DNA of 64,000 nucleotides from Methylophaga sp. (GTDB taxonomy: Bacteria > Pseudomonadota > Gammaproteobacteria > Nitrosococcales > Methylophagaceae). The stretch lies in the NCBI RefSeq assembly GCF_009711715.1, contig NZ_VENF01000009.1, forward strand, positions 186,001 to 250,000, given 5' to 3'. Positions 45,680 through 55,589 of this stretch are shown here, in pieces; position 1 is the stretch's first letter, and each line of letters opens with the position of its first letter. The notes under the pieces were generated by a model. It saw only the letters and a program-made list of their open reading frames with translations. It had not been told where the DNA came from and made no database searches. The translations under genes were made by a program, and so were the position numbers.

Positions 45680-45784
45680 GGCCTGTTGCTCTCCAAAACT
45701 CACCACAGCTGGCGGTTATTTTTGGCTGCAACCTGGAAACCGGATGTGCTGATTCCAGACGCGGTGTTGAAAGATTAATCGCTC

Positions 45785-47974
45785 CTAGGCCTGGTAAAAG
45801 GCTTTAATCACTGCGCTGATATCGGTCAGCTCCAGCAGGCCTAGCAGATGACTCAGTTGCTGACGAATTGATGCGACCTTGTGTGCCCGTTGTGGCCGCC
45901 ACTGCATCAGTTGCGTCATCAAATCAGCCTGCTGTTCGCTATCCTGATTTCTGAGCTGTGACAGCTGAGCGATAAACACACGGAATTTTGCGGCAGCCAG
46001 CCCGCGCTGAATAAATAATGCCTTGTCCCGTGAGTTCAGAAAGTCTTCCTCAAACGCCAATGTCCAGTTATCGCTGTGATCAGCATAGGCATACAAGCTT
46101 GTCCTGACGCTCCCGGGCTGACTGCCACCGAGCTGTTTGAGCTGTTCGGCAAGCCTTAACTGCTCGGCGTTCAAGGCCTGCCATAAGCCAGGCTCAGCGC
46201 CGGCTTGATTATGTTCTGTTTCACCGACCAGTTGAATGTGCCGTTGTCCCTCACTGTCAAAGCCCAGAAACAGCGGCACGCTTTCCAGGGTCGGCAAGAG
46301 CGCCTGACTGAAGAGCTGGCTTTCCGCTGTTTTTATCTTGTCATCCTGATTGGCATTAAGTTTTTCCTGGTTTTTGCGGATTACCCAGTCAAAGAACTGG
46401 TTAAGGCTCTCAGGGCAGTTGCTTTTAATCCGCTGCAGTCCCAGCCGGAGTGAACCCTGCCAGTAAAGCGTATTTTTAACTTGATAGGGAATCGCAGTCA
46501 GTTTGACCTTATCGGTCAGGGTCTGCCAACGCTCAAAATCAATCAGCAGCCGTTGATTCAGCTTAATGCCACTGTCCGCCGGCAGACTGATAGCAAGTCC
46601 ATCGGCCGAAGCGTCCAGCGTGGTTACTGACCACTGCTGGTCACCAAGGCTGACGCTGACCGGGGTACGGATGTAATAGCGCGCCTTATCGCGCTGGATA
46701 TAAGCCTCCAGCGTCTCCGGCGTGAGGCCAGCGTCGATAAACAACTTAAGCGTTTGCAGGTTTTTAAGTTGTAAGGCTGAGACGCTGGCAGTCGGTATGA
46801 CCTGCTGCATGGCGGGGCCAAGATCAGTGACCGTGACCCGGCGCTGAATTCGACCTGCGCGGTACAGACTCCGTTGACTTTGCTCGGCATCGACCTCGGC
46901 GATGGTTGCCGCCGCAGATTGTGAGGCTTTTTTATCGAGCGTGACGCTACGGGCGCTGAGTAAAAGCAGACGGCTACCCGTTTGGGACAGATACCAGTTG
47001 ATGATCTTGCTTACCGCTGCGGTCTGTACCAGCGGCGCGCTGAAGCTGTTCGTCTGATCAAAAGCGGTGATGACCGTACCGGCCCCTTTTGCCAGTGCCA
47101 TCAATGGCAGCTTCTCCAGCCAGTCAATCTGCAGTCCCTGCCAGCTTGCCAGTTGTTCCCGAGCTGTCGGCATTAAATGAAATGCCAGCAGAGGCTCCGG
47201 GCTGTCAGCTTCACCCAGCCACAGCAGCGGAGTACTGAGTTGGGACAGCCAGAGTCGTTGATAGAAACCCGCCTGCAGATTGAGAATTTCATTGTCCACA
47301 TCCTGCTGCCGCTGGCCTGCCTGCTTGTCCAGCCACTGCTGCAACCAGTCAGTAAAGCTATCGCTGTTGTTATTGACCCGGCCCAACACGGCGCTGGTGT
47401 GATTGACGTCATGTTCGAGTTTTATAACCTGATACATGACCTCGCCGAACAACTGGTGTCCGTCTTGCTGCTGAAAATCGACAAAAGCCACCGAGACCTT
47501 GTCCTGTGCCTGCAGCGAATAGCTTCGCCGCAAAGACACCCGAATTGCATTGAGTGCAATATCAACGGTATGGCCGTGATAAAGCACATCATCAAGCCGC
47601 AATTGCACTGGGGTGCTGAAGACAATCCTTGCTTCGGCCCGCTCGATAGATTTATCCAGCGACAACGTTTGTGGTAATGCCTCTGATGCGGAACCTGAAT
47701 CCGGGCCGGGAGCAAGTTGTTTCAGGGCCTTGAACAGGGTTTCGTAGACACCGACGGTGTAGCGGCCGTCAAAGCGGCTCATCAGTTGTTTGACCAGCAG
47801 ATAAGCGCGGTCATCAAGATAATGCACGCGGCCGCCAAACTCATAGGCCTGACATTCGCCAGCCACTTTACCGCGAAGATCGATGATGCGGAGGCAGGTT
47901 TTGCTAAGCCGTTGTCTTTCCAACTCCTGCAGAAAAGCTTGATTTTGCTGCTTGCGGTCGGGGAGTTCGGCCAT
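45785..47974 (-). CDS. Large PilZ-like protein of unknown function
   Basis: A mostly soluble protein of 729 residues from ATG 47974; a TTG at 47986, overlapping the bolA stop (TTGA), is an equally possible start. Two regions look PilZ-related. One is at about 110-200 (ARIVFSTPVQLRLDD...GHTVDIALNAIRVSL). The other is at about 425-530, where RYYIRTPVSVSLGDQ and TLDASADGLAISLP fit the RxxxR and DxSxxG elements of c-di-GMP-binding PilZ domains. The rest is helical and unrecognised. Neighbouring pilBCD (36 kb away) and the GGDEF/EAL gene make a c-di-GMP role plausible but unproven. Confidence 0.65.
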   Translation of the reverse strand: MAELPDRKQQNQAFLQELERQRLSKTCLRIIDLRGKVAGECQAYEFGGRVHYLDDRAYLLVKQLMSRFDGRYTVGVYETLFKALKQLAPGPDSGSASEALPQTLSLDKSIERAEARIVFSTPVQLRLDDVLYHGHTVDIALNAIRVSLRRSYSLQAQDKVSVAFVDFQQQDGHQLFGEVMYQVIKLEHDVNHTSAVLGRVNNNSDSFTDWLQQWLDKQAGQRQQDVDNEILNLQAGFYQRLWLSQLSTPLLWLGEADSPEPLLAFHLMPTAREQLASWQGLQIDWLEKLPLMALAKGAGTVITAFDQTNSFSAPLVQTAAVSKIINWYLSQTGSRLLLLSARSVTLDKKASQSAAATIAEVDAEQSQRSLYRAGRIQRRVTVTDLGPAMQQVIPTASVSALQLKNLQTLKLFIDAGLTPETLEAYIQRDKARYYIRTPVSVSLGDQQWSVTTLDASADGLAISLPADSGIKLNQRLLIDFERWQTLTDKVKLTAIPYQVKNTLYWQGSLRLGLQRIKSNCPESLNQFFDWVIRKNQEKLNANQDDKIKTAESQLFSQALLPTLESVPLFLGFDSEGQRHIQLVGETEHNQAGAEPGLWQALNAEQLRLAEQLKQLGGSQPGSVRTSLYAYADHSDNWTLAFEEDFLNSRDKALFIQRGLAAAKFRVFIAQLSQLRNQDSEQQADLMTQLMQWRPQRAHKVASIRQQLSHLLGLLELTDISAVIKAFYQA

Positions 47975-47982
47975 GGCGGACG

Positions 47983-48252
47983 TCAAGCCTGGTGAAATTC
48001 TGCCGGTGTTTTTGCGCGGATGCTGAGCGCATGAATATCGCGTTGCATCAGATCGCCTACCTGCGCATAGACCAGTTTATGCCGCTGGATAAGCGACAGG
48101 CCATGAAAGGCTTCACTGACGATCAGCAGGTTGTAATGACCGCCGCCGGTGTTACCGGCATGGCCGGCATGACTGGCGCTGTCATCTTCAATCTCGACAA
48201 ATTCGGGATCAAGCGTCTGCAGCGCTTTCTCAATGGCGGTGACGGTGTTCAT
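47983..48252 (-). CDS. bolA: BolA family protein
   Basis: A protein of 89 residues with the BolA fold: N-terminal [19 protein letters not shown], a His/Gly-rich loop ([20 protein letters not shown]) and the helix-turn [21 protein letters not shown] followed by [14 protein letters not shown]. BolA proteins pair with monothiol glutaredoxins in Fe-S trafficking and affect morphology under stress. The start overlaps the yciI stop (ATGA). Confidence 0.92.
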   Translation of the reverse strand: MNTVTAIEKALQTLDPEFVEIEDDSASHAGHAGNTGGGHYNLLIVSEAFHGLSLIQRHKLVYAQVGDLMQRDIHALSIRAKTPAEFHQA

Positions 48253-48548
48253 GGCAGCACTTTTTTGAACGGTTTTACTGTGACCTTGTCATAGACATCA
48301 GCGTCCATGTAGGGATCGGCTTTTGCCCAGGCTTCGGCAGCGGCCAGATCGGCAAACTCGGCAACAACCAGACTGCCGCTGAAACCGTCTTGTCCCGGAT
48401 CCTCACTGTCCACGGCGGGATGGGGCCCGGCCAGGATCAAGCGACCTTGATCCTGCAGCGCTTTCAGCCGCGCCAAATGTGCCGGTCTTGCCTCGAGACG
48501 TCGAGGCAGACTGTCAGGTTTATCTTCGCTGATAATCGCGTAAAGCAT
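48249..48548 (-). CDS. yciI: YciI-like protein
   Basis: A protein of 99 residues of the dimeric ferredoxin-like YciI family. It has [31 protein letters not shown] and the conserved [13 protein letters not shown] and [25 protein letters not shown]. The His and Asp of the putative active site are present ([17 protein letters not shown]). The enzymatic role is not established. Located between yciB and bolA as in many gammaproteobacteria. Confidence 0.93.
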   Translation of the reverse strand: MLYAIISEDKPDSLPRRLEARPAHLARLKALQDQGRLILAGPHPAVDSEDPGQDGFSGSLVVAEFADLAAAEAWAKADPYMDADVYDKVTVKPFKKVLP

Positions 48549-48559
48549 AGTGATGGGTC

Positions 48560-49138
48560 CTACTTGGAAACTTCAACAGCGTGGCGGGCCAGATAGACGG
48601 ATTGGGCAATCACAAACAGGATAGTCAGGCCCAGCATGCCGAACAGTTTGAAATTCACCCAGGTCGCTTCATCAAAATTGAAGGCAACATAGAGATTGGC
48701 GACACCGGAACCGACGAAAAACAGAATCCAGGCCAGGTTGAGACGGGACCAGACCTTATTCGGTAACTGAATATGTTGTGCCATCATCCGTTCCAGCAGT
48801 GATTTATCGGTAAACAGATAGGCACCGATAAAGACCAGTGCGAACAGCCAGTTCACCGCGGTCGGTTTCCATTTGATGAAGTCCGGGTTCTGCAGCCATA
48901 AGGTCAGGCCGCCCAGCAGCACCACCAGGATCAGGGTAATTAAATGCGCTCTTTCTACAGTGCGGTGACGCAGCCAGGTATAGCTGACCTGGAACAGGGT
49001 GGCGATAATCATCACCACGGTGGCGGCATAAATGCCTTCCACCTGATATATCTGACCATTGAAATGGTATTCGCCACCACCAAATTTATAGGCGACAAAA
49101 AACAGAACAATGGGTAAAAAATCAAAAAACAGTTTCAT
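48560..49138 (-). CDS. yciB: Inner-membrane septation protein A (YciB)
   Basis: A protein of 192 residues with five or six membrane helices. [21 protein letters not shown] is the standard opening, followed by [13 protein letters not shown] and [36 protein letters not shown], all conserved in YciB/IspZ. It is involved in cell-envelope synthesis and septation. Divergent from the PHP gene at 49182 with only a 43-base gap. Confidence 0.95.
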   Translation of the reverse strand: MKLFFDFLPIVLFFVAYKFGGGEYHFNGQIYQVEGIYAATVVMIIATLFQVSYTWLRHRTVERAHLITLILVVLLGGLTLWLQNPDFIKWKPTAVNWLFALVFIGAYLFTDKSLLERMMAQHIQLPNKVWSRLNLAWILFFVGSGVANLYVAFNFDEATWVNFKLFGMLGLTILFVIAQSVYLARHAVEVSK

Positions 49139-49181
49139 TGTAAATTCAGTTAATTAGAGTACAGAAACATTCTATCGTAAA

Positions 49182-50021
49182 ATGTCCGTTATGACCCAGT
49201 ATGACTTACACACACATTCGACCGCATCGGACGGTTCCTTATCCCCGACTGACCTGGTGACCCGCGCTAAGGCGCAGGGGGTAACCCATCTCGCGCTGAC
49301 CGATCATGACGGCACAGAAGGTCTCGAAGAAGCCGCCGTGGCAGCTGAACGCCTGGGCATCAGCCTGATTCCCGGTGTGGAGGTCTCAGTCAGCTGGCAT
49401 GGCGCGACGGTCCATATCGTCGGCCTGCAGCTGGATCAGCAAAACGAAGCCTTACAAAACGGATTGCGTTCCCTGCGTGACTACCGCCGTACACGTGCCA
49501 GGAAAATTGCGGAGCGCCTCGACAAAGCGGGTATACCCGGTGCACTGGAAGGTGCCGGTAAATATGCCTCGGAAACCATGCTGGGGCGGGTACACTTTGC
49601 GCGGTTCCTGGTCGAGAAAGGTCACGCCAGTGATATGAAAGAGGTATTTAACCGCTTTCTGGTCAAAAACAAGCCGGGTTATGTCAGTGGCCACTGGGCG
49701 ACACTGGCTGATGCGGTCGGCTGGATCCGTGAAGCCAGTGGCCAGGCTGTCATCGCTCATCCCGCCCGTTACAAGATGACCAACAGCAAACGCCGGCGAT
49801 TGCTGGCTGAATTCAAATCACTTGGCGGTGAGGCGATCGAGGTCTCTTCCGGCAATCAGCATCCTGAGGAAGTCCGGGTGATGGCAAAACTCGCGGTAGA
49901 ATTCGATTTACTGGCCTCCTGCGGATCGGATTTTCACAGCCCCGATAATAATTGGATTGAGCTGGGTAAGATGACCACAATGCCACCTTTTGTCACGCCG
50001 ATATGGACGCAGTGGCAATAA
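49182..50021 (+). CDS. PHP-domain phosphoesterase (RnaseAM/YciV type)
   Basis: A protein of 279 residues. PHP metal-binding motifs are seen in order: YDLHTHSTASDGSLSP, ALTDHDGTEGL, LIPGVEVSVSWHGATVHIVGL, VIAHPARY and CGSDFHSPDNN. This matches the 3',5'-nucleoside bisphosphate phosphatase / 5'-3' exonuclease (RNase AM) of E. coli, which finishes rRNA 5' ends. The true start may be ATG 49182 or 49191. It lies immediately upstream of yciO, as in E. coli. Confidence 0.92.
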   Translation: MSVMTQYDLHTHSTASDGSLSPTDLVTRAKAQGVTHLALTDHDGTEGLEEAAVAAERLGISLIPGVEVSVSWHGATVHIVGLQLDQQNEALQNGLRSLRDYRRTRARKIAERLDKAGIPGALEGAGKYASETMLGRVHFARFLVEKGHASDMKEVFNRFLVKNKPGYVSGHWATLADAVGWIREASGQAVIAHPARYKMTNSKRRRLLAEFKSLGGEAIEVSSGNQHPEEVRVMAKLAVEFDLLASCGSDFHSPDNNWIELGKMTTMPPFVTPIWTQWQ

Positions 50022-50063
50022 GCGTGCACGCTTAAGACGACAACTAACAATAAAGAGCAAGTC

Positions 50064-50687
50064 ATGAGTCAGTTTTTCCAGATTCACCCCGAGAACCCAC
50101 AACTCCGCCTGATAAAACAGGCCTGTAAGATCATCCGTGACGGGGGCCTGGTGGTTTATCCCACCGACTCCGGTTACGCACTGGGTTGCTATATCGGCGA
50201 TAAATCAGCGATGGAGCGGATCCGCCGGCTGCGTGATCTGGATCAGGATCATAATTTCACCCTGGCCTGCCGTGATCTGTCAGAGCTGTCGACCTACGCC
50301 AAATTCAATAATGCCGTGTTTCGTCTGCTCAAGGCCTACACGCCCGGGCCATATACCTTTATCCTGCCTGCCACCAAAGAGGTCCCGCGCCGGCTGCAAC
50401 ACCCCAAGAAAAAATCGATTGGTTTGCGGATTCCCACCCATCCTATTGCCCTGGCGCTGCTGGAAGAACTGGATGAGCCATTGATGAGTTCGACGTTGAT
50501 TTTGCCGGGCGACGACTTACCCATGACCGAGGCGGCGGATATCGAAGAAGCGATCGGCAAGCAGGTGGATTTGATCATTGATGGAGGAGCTTGCGGCGCT
50601 GAACCCACCACCGTGATTGAGTTTATTGATGACTTGCCGGAAGTGGTCCGCGTCGGCATGGGGGATCCTGCCCCTTTTCAGGGCTGA
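50064..50687 (+). CDS. yciO: YciO/Sua5/YrdC family protein
   Basis: A protein of 207 residues with the YrdC fold: GGLVVYPTDSGYALGCYIGDK, IRRLRDLDQDHNFTLACRDLSEL, GPYTFILPATKEVPRRL and KKSIGLRIPTHPIALALLEEL. It lacks the C-terminal Sua5 domain. It resembles TsaC (tRNA threonylcarbamoyladenosine synthesis) but matches the YciO branch, whose role is less certain. The plsC ATG starts one base after its stop. Confidence 0.93.
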   Translation: MSQFFQIHPENPQLRLIKQACKIIRDGGLVVYPTDSGYALGCYIGDKSAMERIRRLRDLDQDHNFTLACRDLSELSTYAKFNNAVFRLLKAYTPGPYTFILPATKEVPRRLQHPKKKSIGLRIPTHPIALALLEELDEPLMSSTLILPGDDLPMTEAADIEEAIGKQVDLIIDGGACGAEPTTVIEFIDDLPEVVRVGMGDPAPFQG

Positions 50688-50688
50688 T

Positions 50689-51363
50689 ATGGGCTGGTGG
50701 ATTGCAGGACTGAGTATCAGTCTCGTGGTGGGTATCGGCCTGTTTCATGCTCGGACTGACTGGGGCGGTGCGCATGTGAACTGGCTGGATGGCTGGACCC
50801 GGCTTATCTGTCGTTATCTGCATGGGGTCAAGTCTGAGACTCAGCTTGATTTACCCGTGACCGGGCCGGCCATCGTTGTTGCCAATCATGTGTCTGGTCT
50901 GGACCCTTTATTGCTGATTGCGGCCAGCCGCCGGCCGTTACGTTTTCTGATTGCCACCGAAGAGTATCAGCGCCCGGTGGTGCACTGGCTGTTCCGCCTG
51001 GCAGGCTGTATTCCAGTCGATCGTAAAGGCCGTCCGGAACAGGCATTACGCACGGCCAGACGTGCACTGGAGCGGGGCGAAGTCATCGCCTTATTTCCGC
51101 ATGGCAAAATTCATCTCGACAGTGATCCACCCAGGCCAATTAAAGGCGGTGTGGTTCGCCTTGCTGCTTGGAGCGGTGCTGCTGTGTACCCCGTCCGCAT
51201 TGATGGCGTCAAGGCTGAAGGGCAGGTGTTTATGGCCCCGTTCACGCCCGATCGTGTCACCCTGACTTTACATCCCGCTTTGCAGATCACAGAACCTGCG
51301 TCCAAAATCAGCCTGGAGCATATCCGTCAGGCGATCGAAACTCCAGCCGACTTATCTTACTGA
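50689..51363 (+). CDS. plsC: 1-acyl-sn-glycerol-3-phosphate acyltransferase family protein
   Basis: Membrane-bound acyltransferase of 224 residues started at ATG 50689, immediately after yciO. An N-terminal membrane segment (WWIAGLSISLVVGIGLF) is followed by the catalytic HX4D block NHVSGLD. Further blocks are AGCIPVDRKG and the substrate block FPHGKIHLD, which replaces the usual FPEGTRS. That variation leaves room for a lysophospholipid or other acyltransferase rather than the main PlsC. Confidence 0.82.
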   Translation: MGWWIAGLSISLVVGIGLFHARTDWGGAHVNWLDGWTRLICRYLHGVKSETQLDLPVTGPAIVVANHVSGLDPLLLIAASRRPLRFLIATEEYQRPVVHWLFRLAGCIPVDRKGRPEQALRTARRALERGEVIALFPHGKIHLDSDPPRPIKGGVVRLAAWSGAAVYPVRIDGVKAEGQVFMAPFTPDRVTLTLHPALQITEPASKISLEHIRQAIETPADLSY

Positions 51364-51370
51364 TTTCAGT

Positions 51371-51399
51371 CTTGAAATCCGGAACGACTTCCCCCATTT
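51371..51399 (+). promoter_or_regulatory. Sigma-32 heat-shock promoter of clpB
   Basis: CTTGAAA at 51371-51377 and CCCCATTT at 51392-51399 are separated by 14 bases. This is a near-perfect match to the RpoH consensus (CTTGAAA, 11-16 bases, CCCCATNT). It lies about 35 bases upstream of the clpB ATG, which has an AAGGGAAA ribosome site. Confidence 0.9.
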
Positions 51400-51433
51400 C
51401 CCAGATAACACACTTTTTTAAGGGAAATTATTC

Positions 51434-54019
51434 ATGCAGATCGATAAATTAACCAGCAAATTCCAGGAAGCGCTGGCAGCGGCACAGAGCATGGCGGTCG
51501 GTCGCGATCATCAGTTTATTGAGCCGGTGCACCTGATGCTGGCCTTGCTTCAGCAGCAAAACGGCAGCGTTAAGCCGATTCTGCAGCAAAGTGGGGTTAA
51601 CGTCCCTGCTTACCAGGCCGAACTGGAACAGCAATTATCGCGGCTTGCAACTGTCGAGGGCGCCAGCGGTGATATTCACGTATCGCAGGATGTCAGCCGC
51701 CTGCTTAACCAAACTGATAAGCTGGCACAGAAACGTAATGACCAATATATTTCCAGTGAGCTTTTTGTTCTGGCGCTGGTGGATGATAAAACCCGTGCCG
51801 GCGAACTGCTGCGTGAACATGGCGCGACCAAGGCCAAACTGGAAGCGGCGATAGAAAAAATGCGTGGGGGAGAACGTGTGACTGATCCGAATGCAGAAGA
51901 ACAGCGCCAGGCGCTGGAGAAATTTACCATCGATCTGACTGCCCGGGCCGAAGAAGGCAAGCTGGACCCGGTGATTGGCCGCGATGATGAAATCCGCCGC
52001 ACCATCCAGGTTTTGCAACGCCGGACCAAGAATAACCCGGTGCTCATCGGTGAGCCCGGTGTCGGTAAAACCGCGATTGTCGAAGGCCTCGCCCAGCGTA
52101 TCGTTAATGGTGAAGTACCGGACGGTATGAAGCATAAACGGGTACTGGTGCTGGACATGGGTTCATTGATTGCCGGTGCCAAATTCCGCGGTGAATTTGA
52201 AGAGCGCCTCAAAGCGGTGCTCAATGACCTGTCCAAACAGGAAGGCCAAATCATTCTGTTTATCGATGAGATTCATACCATGGTCGGCGCCGGCAAAGCA
52301 GAAGGCGCGATGGATGCCGGTAATATGCTCAAACCCGCGCTGGCACGGGGCGAGTTGCATTGTATCGGCGCCACCACACTGGATGAGTACCGCCAGTACG
52401 TCGAAAAAGATGCAGCGCTGGAACGCCGCTTCCAGAAAGTGATGGTCGGCGAGCCGACGGTAGAATCCACTATTGCCATTCTGCGCGGTCTGAGTGAGCG
52501 CTATGAACTGCATCACGGTGTTGATATTACCGACCCGGCGATTGTGGCTGCGGCGACGCTGTCGCATCGTTATATCACGGATCGCAAACTGCCGGATAAG
52601 GCCATCGATCTGATTGATGAGGCGGCCAGCCGTATCCGGATGGAAATTGACTCCAAGCCCGAATCCCTGGACCGCCTGGAACGCCGTTTGATTCAGCTTA
52701 AGATTGAACGTGTGGCCCTGCAGAAAGAAAGCGACGAAGCCTCTAAAAAACGGCTGGAAACGCTGGAAAGCGAAATGAAAAAGCTGGCCCGCGAATATAC
52801 CGATCTGGAAGAAGTCTGGAAGTCGGAAAAAGCGGCGCTGCACGGCAGTCAGCATGTCAAGGAAGAGCTGGAAAAAGCCCGTCAGGAACTGGAGTCAGCC
52901 AACCGTAACGCCGACTACGAAAAAATGGCGAAGCTGCAATACGGTCGTATTCCGGAGCTGGAGAAACAACTCGATATCGCGACCCAGGCCGAAATGCAGG
53001 AATTCACTTTGCTGCGGAACAAAGTCGGTGAGGAAGAGATTGCCGAGGTCGTATCGAAGTGGACCGGCATTCCTGTCTCCAAAATGCTGGAAGGCGAGCG
53101 CGAAAAACTGCTGAAAATGGATGAGGCGCTGCATCTGCGGGTGATTGGTCAGGATGAGGCAGTGAGTTCGGTAGCTAATGCGATTCGCCGCAGCCGCGCA
53201 GGTTTGTCTGATCCCAACCGGCCCAACGGCTCCTTCCTGTTTCTGGGGCCTACCGGTGTCGGTAAAACCGAACTATGTAAGGCGCTGGCGAGCTTCCTGT
53301 TCGATACCGAGGAATCCATGATTCGGATTGATATGTCCGAGTTTATGGAAAAGCACTCGGTCGCGCGTCTGGTCGGTGCGCCGCCGGGCTATGTCGGTTA
53401 CGAGGAAGGCGGTTATCTGACCGAAGCGGTCCGCCGCAAACCCTATTCGGTGATTCTGCTGGATGAAGTGGAAAAGGCACATCCGGATGTCTTCAACGTG
53501 CTGTTGCAGGTGCTGGATGATGGCCGCCTGACAGATGGTCAGGGCCGTACGGTGGATTTCCGTAATACCGTGATTGTCATGACCTCGAATCTCGGTTCCA
53601 GTGTGATTCAGGAAATGGCTGGTGAAGAGCATTATGAAGAAATGAAGTCGGCGGTGATGGAGATTGTCGGCCAGCACTTCCGTCCCGAATTCATCAACCG
53701 GGTCGATGATGTGGTGGTGTTCCATCCGCTTCAGCAGGACCAAATCCGGGCGATTGCCGATATTCAACTGGCGCATTTGCGTGCCCGTCTCGGCGAGCGC
53801 GATATCAAACTGCAGTTGAGCGAGGAAGCGCTGGATCTGGTTGCTGCAGAAGGTTTTGACCCTGTATACGGTGCCCGGCCGCTGAAACGGGTGATTCAGC
53901 ACGAGATAGAAAACCCGTTGGCGCAGGATCTACTGTCAGGCAAGTTCAAAGCGGGAGATACCGTAAACGTCGATGTCGAAGGCGAAAAACTGGTGTTCAA
54001 GGAATTAGTACTTCACTAA
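51434..54019 (+). CDS. clpB: Protein disaggregase ClpB
   Basis: Hsp100 ATPase of 861 residues that rescues aggregated proteins together with DnaK/DnaJ/GrpE. The N-terminal Clp repeats (1-145) come first, then the first AAA+ domain with GEPGVGKT (about 205-212) and FIDEIHT. The long ClpB-specific middle coiled coil (about 405-525) is present. The second AAA+ domain has GPTGVGKT (about 605-612) and [15 protein letters not shown], and a C-terminal D2-small domain follows. The sigma-32 promoter upstream indicates heat-shock control, and a strong terminator follows. Confidence 0.99.
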   Translation: MQIDKLTSKFQEALAAAQSMAVGRDHQFIEPVHLMLALLQQQNGSVKPILQQSGVNVPAYQAELEQQLSRLATVEGASGDIHVSQDVSRLLNQTDKLAQKRNDQYISSELFVLALVDDKTRAGELLREHGATKAKLEAAIEKMRGGERVTDPNAEEQRQALEKFTIDLTARAEEGKLDPVIGRDDEIRRTIQVLQRRTKNNPVLIGEPGVGKTAIVEGLAQRIVNGEVPDGMKHKRVLVLDMGSLIAGAKFRGEFEERLKAVLNDLSKQEGQIILFIDEIHTMVGAGKAEGAMDAGNMLKPALARGELHCIGATTLDEYRQYVEKDAALERRFQKVMVGEPTVESTIAILRGLSERYELHHGVDITDPAIVAAATLSHRYITDRKLPDKAIDLIDEAASRIRMEIDSKPESLDRLERRLIQLKIERVALQKESDEASKKRLETLESEMKKLAREYTDLEEVWKSEKAALHGSQHVKEELEKARQELESANRNADYEKMAKLQYGRIPELEKQLDIATQAEMQEFTLLRNKVGEEEIAEVVSKWTGIPVSKMLEGEREKLLKMDEALHLRVIGQDEAVSSVANAIRRSRAGLSDPNRPNGSFLFLGPTGVGKTELCKALASFLFDTEESMIRIDMSEFMEKHSVARLVGAPPGYVGYEEGGYLTEAVRRKPYSVILLDEVEKAHPDVFNVLLQVLDDGRLTDGQGRTVDFRNTVIVMTSNLGSSVIQEMAGEEHYEEMKSAVMEIVGQHFRPEFINRVDDVVVFHPLQQDQIRAIADIQLAHLRARLGERDIKLQLSEEALDLVAAEGFDPVYGARPLKRVIQHEIENPLAQDLLSGKFKAGDTVNVDVEGEKLVFKELVLH

Positions 54020-54145
54020 AAAAGCGTTACCCTACGTCGCGAAGTGCTTATGCAGGGTGACTACAAGTCACGGTTTTTGCCCTGTTTGAGGCTTTCCCAT
54101 TTGCCAGTCTCAACAGAGGCGGAGATGAGAGAAAAACAAGCTATT

Positions 54146-54180
54146 AGGGCGCTCAGCCAAGTTCTGAGCGCCCTGTTTTT
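54146..54180 (+). terminator. Rho-independent terminator of clpB
   Basis: A perfect 11-bp stem AGGGCGCTCAG / CTGAGCGCCCT with a seven-base loop is followed by G and five T residues. It lies between the convergent clpB and cynS genes. It fits clpB best. On the minus strand the T run starts about eight bases beyond the stem, so it may stop cynS transcription less efficiently. Confidence 0.88.
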
Positions 54181-54621
54181 CTACCAGGCTTTGTAGGGCA
54201 GGAATTTACCGTCCATCGTGACGACTACGCGATCACCCTTGGGGTCAGCTTTATGCTCGACCGACATATTAAAGTCAATCGCACTCATAATGCCGTCACC
54301 GAATTTTTCCTGAATCACTTCCTTCAGTGTCGGACCATAGACACCCACGATTTCATACAAGCGATAAATCAGTGGATCGGTCGGTACCGCCTGGTCCCAG
54401 ACTTTGGTCGGATATTCCTGCAATGCCTGGCTGACTTCTGCCGGCAGTTCCATAAACCGGCACAGTGCGGTGGCGGTGTCTTCCGGCATGCTGTTCATGC
54501 CCAGGCAGGCCGAGGTGGTCCAAACCGGTGACATGCCGATGGCCTCACCGATTTGTTCCCAGCTCAGGTTTTTGGTTTTTTTGGCCACGATAATGGCCTC
54601 GGTCATGGCGACTTTATCCAT
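54181..54621 (-). CDS. cynS: Cyanate hydratase (cyanase)
   Basis: Decomposes cyanate with bicarbonate to carbamate and CO2; carbamate then gives ammonia and CO2. The start at 54621 (MDKVAMTEAIIVAKKTKN) follows an AGGAG site; the longer upstream frame runs into the FNT gene. The 146 residues form an N-terminal helix-turn-helix-like domain and the C-terminal catalytic domain. The catalytic residues Arg87, Glu90 and Ser113 have exactly the spacing of E. coli Arg96, Glu99, Ser122. It allows cyanate use as nitrogen source or detoxification. The gene is paired with the FNT channel 64 bases upstream. Confidence 0.96.
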   Translation of the reverse strand: MDKVAMTEAIIVAKKTKNLSWEQIGEAIGMSPVWTTSACLGMNSMPEDTATALCRFMELPAEVSQALQEYPTKVWDQAVPTDPLIYRLYEIVGVYGPTLKEVIQEKFGDGIMSAIDFNMSVEHKADPKGDRVVVTMDGKFLPYKAW

Positions 54622-54646
54622 GTTGACTCCTATTTTTCGAGAGAAA

Positions 54647-54669
54647 GCCGGCGCTGATTCAGCGCCGGC
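54647..54669 (-). terminator. Strong hairpin between the FNT gene and cynS
   Basis: A perfect 10-bp GC-rich stem GCCGGCGCTG / CAGCGCCGGC with a three-base loop lies 17 bases past the FNT stop. On the minus strand it is followed by TTTCTCTCG, a poor T tract. It could be a partial terminator or an RNA-stability element that sets different levels for channel and cyanase. Confidence 0.6.
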
Positions 54670-54685
54670 AGGCAGGGGAAAATAA

Positions 54686-55531
54686 TCAGGCTTTGACGGC
54701 GTCGGCAGAATCACTGCTGACAACCGGTTTACGAACCTGGCCTGGTCTCAGGTGAGTGGCATACAGCACAGTACCGGTCAGCAGCAGACCACCGACGAGG
54801 TTACCAAGGATGACCGGAATCTCGTTCCAGAACAGCCAGTCTCCGATAGTAATAGGCGCGCCCATCATCATGCCCAGCGGGAACAGGTACATATTGACCA
54901 CGGCATGCTCAAACACCAGACCGAAGAAGATCAGAATCGGCATCCACATTGCGATCACCTTGCCACCCACGGTTTTGGAATACATAGCGCCGACGACGCC
55001 AATAGATACCATCCAGTTACAGAGGATGCCTTTGACAAACACGGTGAACCAACCGGCGGCACCGTATTCAGCAAAGCCCAGTGTGCGTGCTTCGGCGGCA
55101 CCGGCAAAGGCTTTGCCAACGGCGGTAGGTTCGGCGGAAAAAGAATAGGTGAAGGAGATGGCAATCAAAGTGGCGGAAAACAGGGCGCCCAGCAGATTCC
55201 CCAGGCCCACCAGACCCCAGTTTTTGAACATACCGGACATCGTGGCGCCGGGACGTTTATCAAACAGCGCCAGAGGCACCAGGGCAAAGACCCCGGTTAA
55301 CAGATCAAAGCCAAGCAGATTCAGAATACAAAAACCCACCGGGAAAATAAGCGCACCGACTATCGGGTATCCGGTCTGCACAGCGGCGGTGACCGCCAAG
55401 GCAACGGCAATGGCCAGAATGGCGCCGGCCATAAAGGACCGAATTAATACATCCCGGGGCGCCATAAATAACTTGGATTCGCCCGCATCCACCATGGTTT
55501 TTACAAACTCATTGGGTTTTACATACGACAT
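54686..55531 (-). CDS. Formate/nitrite transporter family channel
   Basis: A pentameric inner-membrane channel of the FocA/NirC fold, 281 residues and six helices. The N-terminus YVKPNEFVKTMVDAGE, the loop NLLGFDLLTGVFALVPL, FVKGILCNWMV (Lys168) and FGLVFEHAVVNMYLFPLG (His209) contain the conserved pore residues. Small monovalent anions (formate, nitrite, hydrosulfide, possibly cyanate or bicarbonate) are the likely substrates. It is transcribed first in the cassette with cynS, which suggests cyanate or a related anion; this is inference. Confidence 0.92.
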   Translation of the reverse strand: MSYVKPNEFVKTMVDAGESKLFMAPRDVLIRSFMAGAILAIAVALAVTAAVQTGYPIVGALIFPVGFCILNLLGFDLLTGVFALVPLALFDKRPGATMSGMFKNWGLVGLGNLLGALFSATLIAISFTYSFSAEPTAVGKAFAGAAEARTLGFAEYGAAGWFTVFVKGILCNWMVSIGVVGAMYSKTVGGKVIAMWMPILIFFGLVFEHAVVNMYLFPLGMMMGAPITIGDWLFWNEIPVILGNLVGGLLLTGTVLYATHLRPGQVRKPVVSSDSADAVKA

Positions 55532-55589
55532 CAGAAACTCCCATCATCAACAAGAAAGCAATTAACAAAATGCTGCTTGCTGATAATGG

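Noticed and set aside
54146..54180. clpB terminator as an efficient bidirectional terminator
   Set aside because: The T tract on the minus strand is displaced by about eight bases, so only weak activity for cynS can be claimed.
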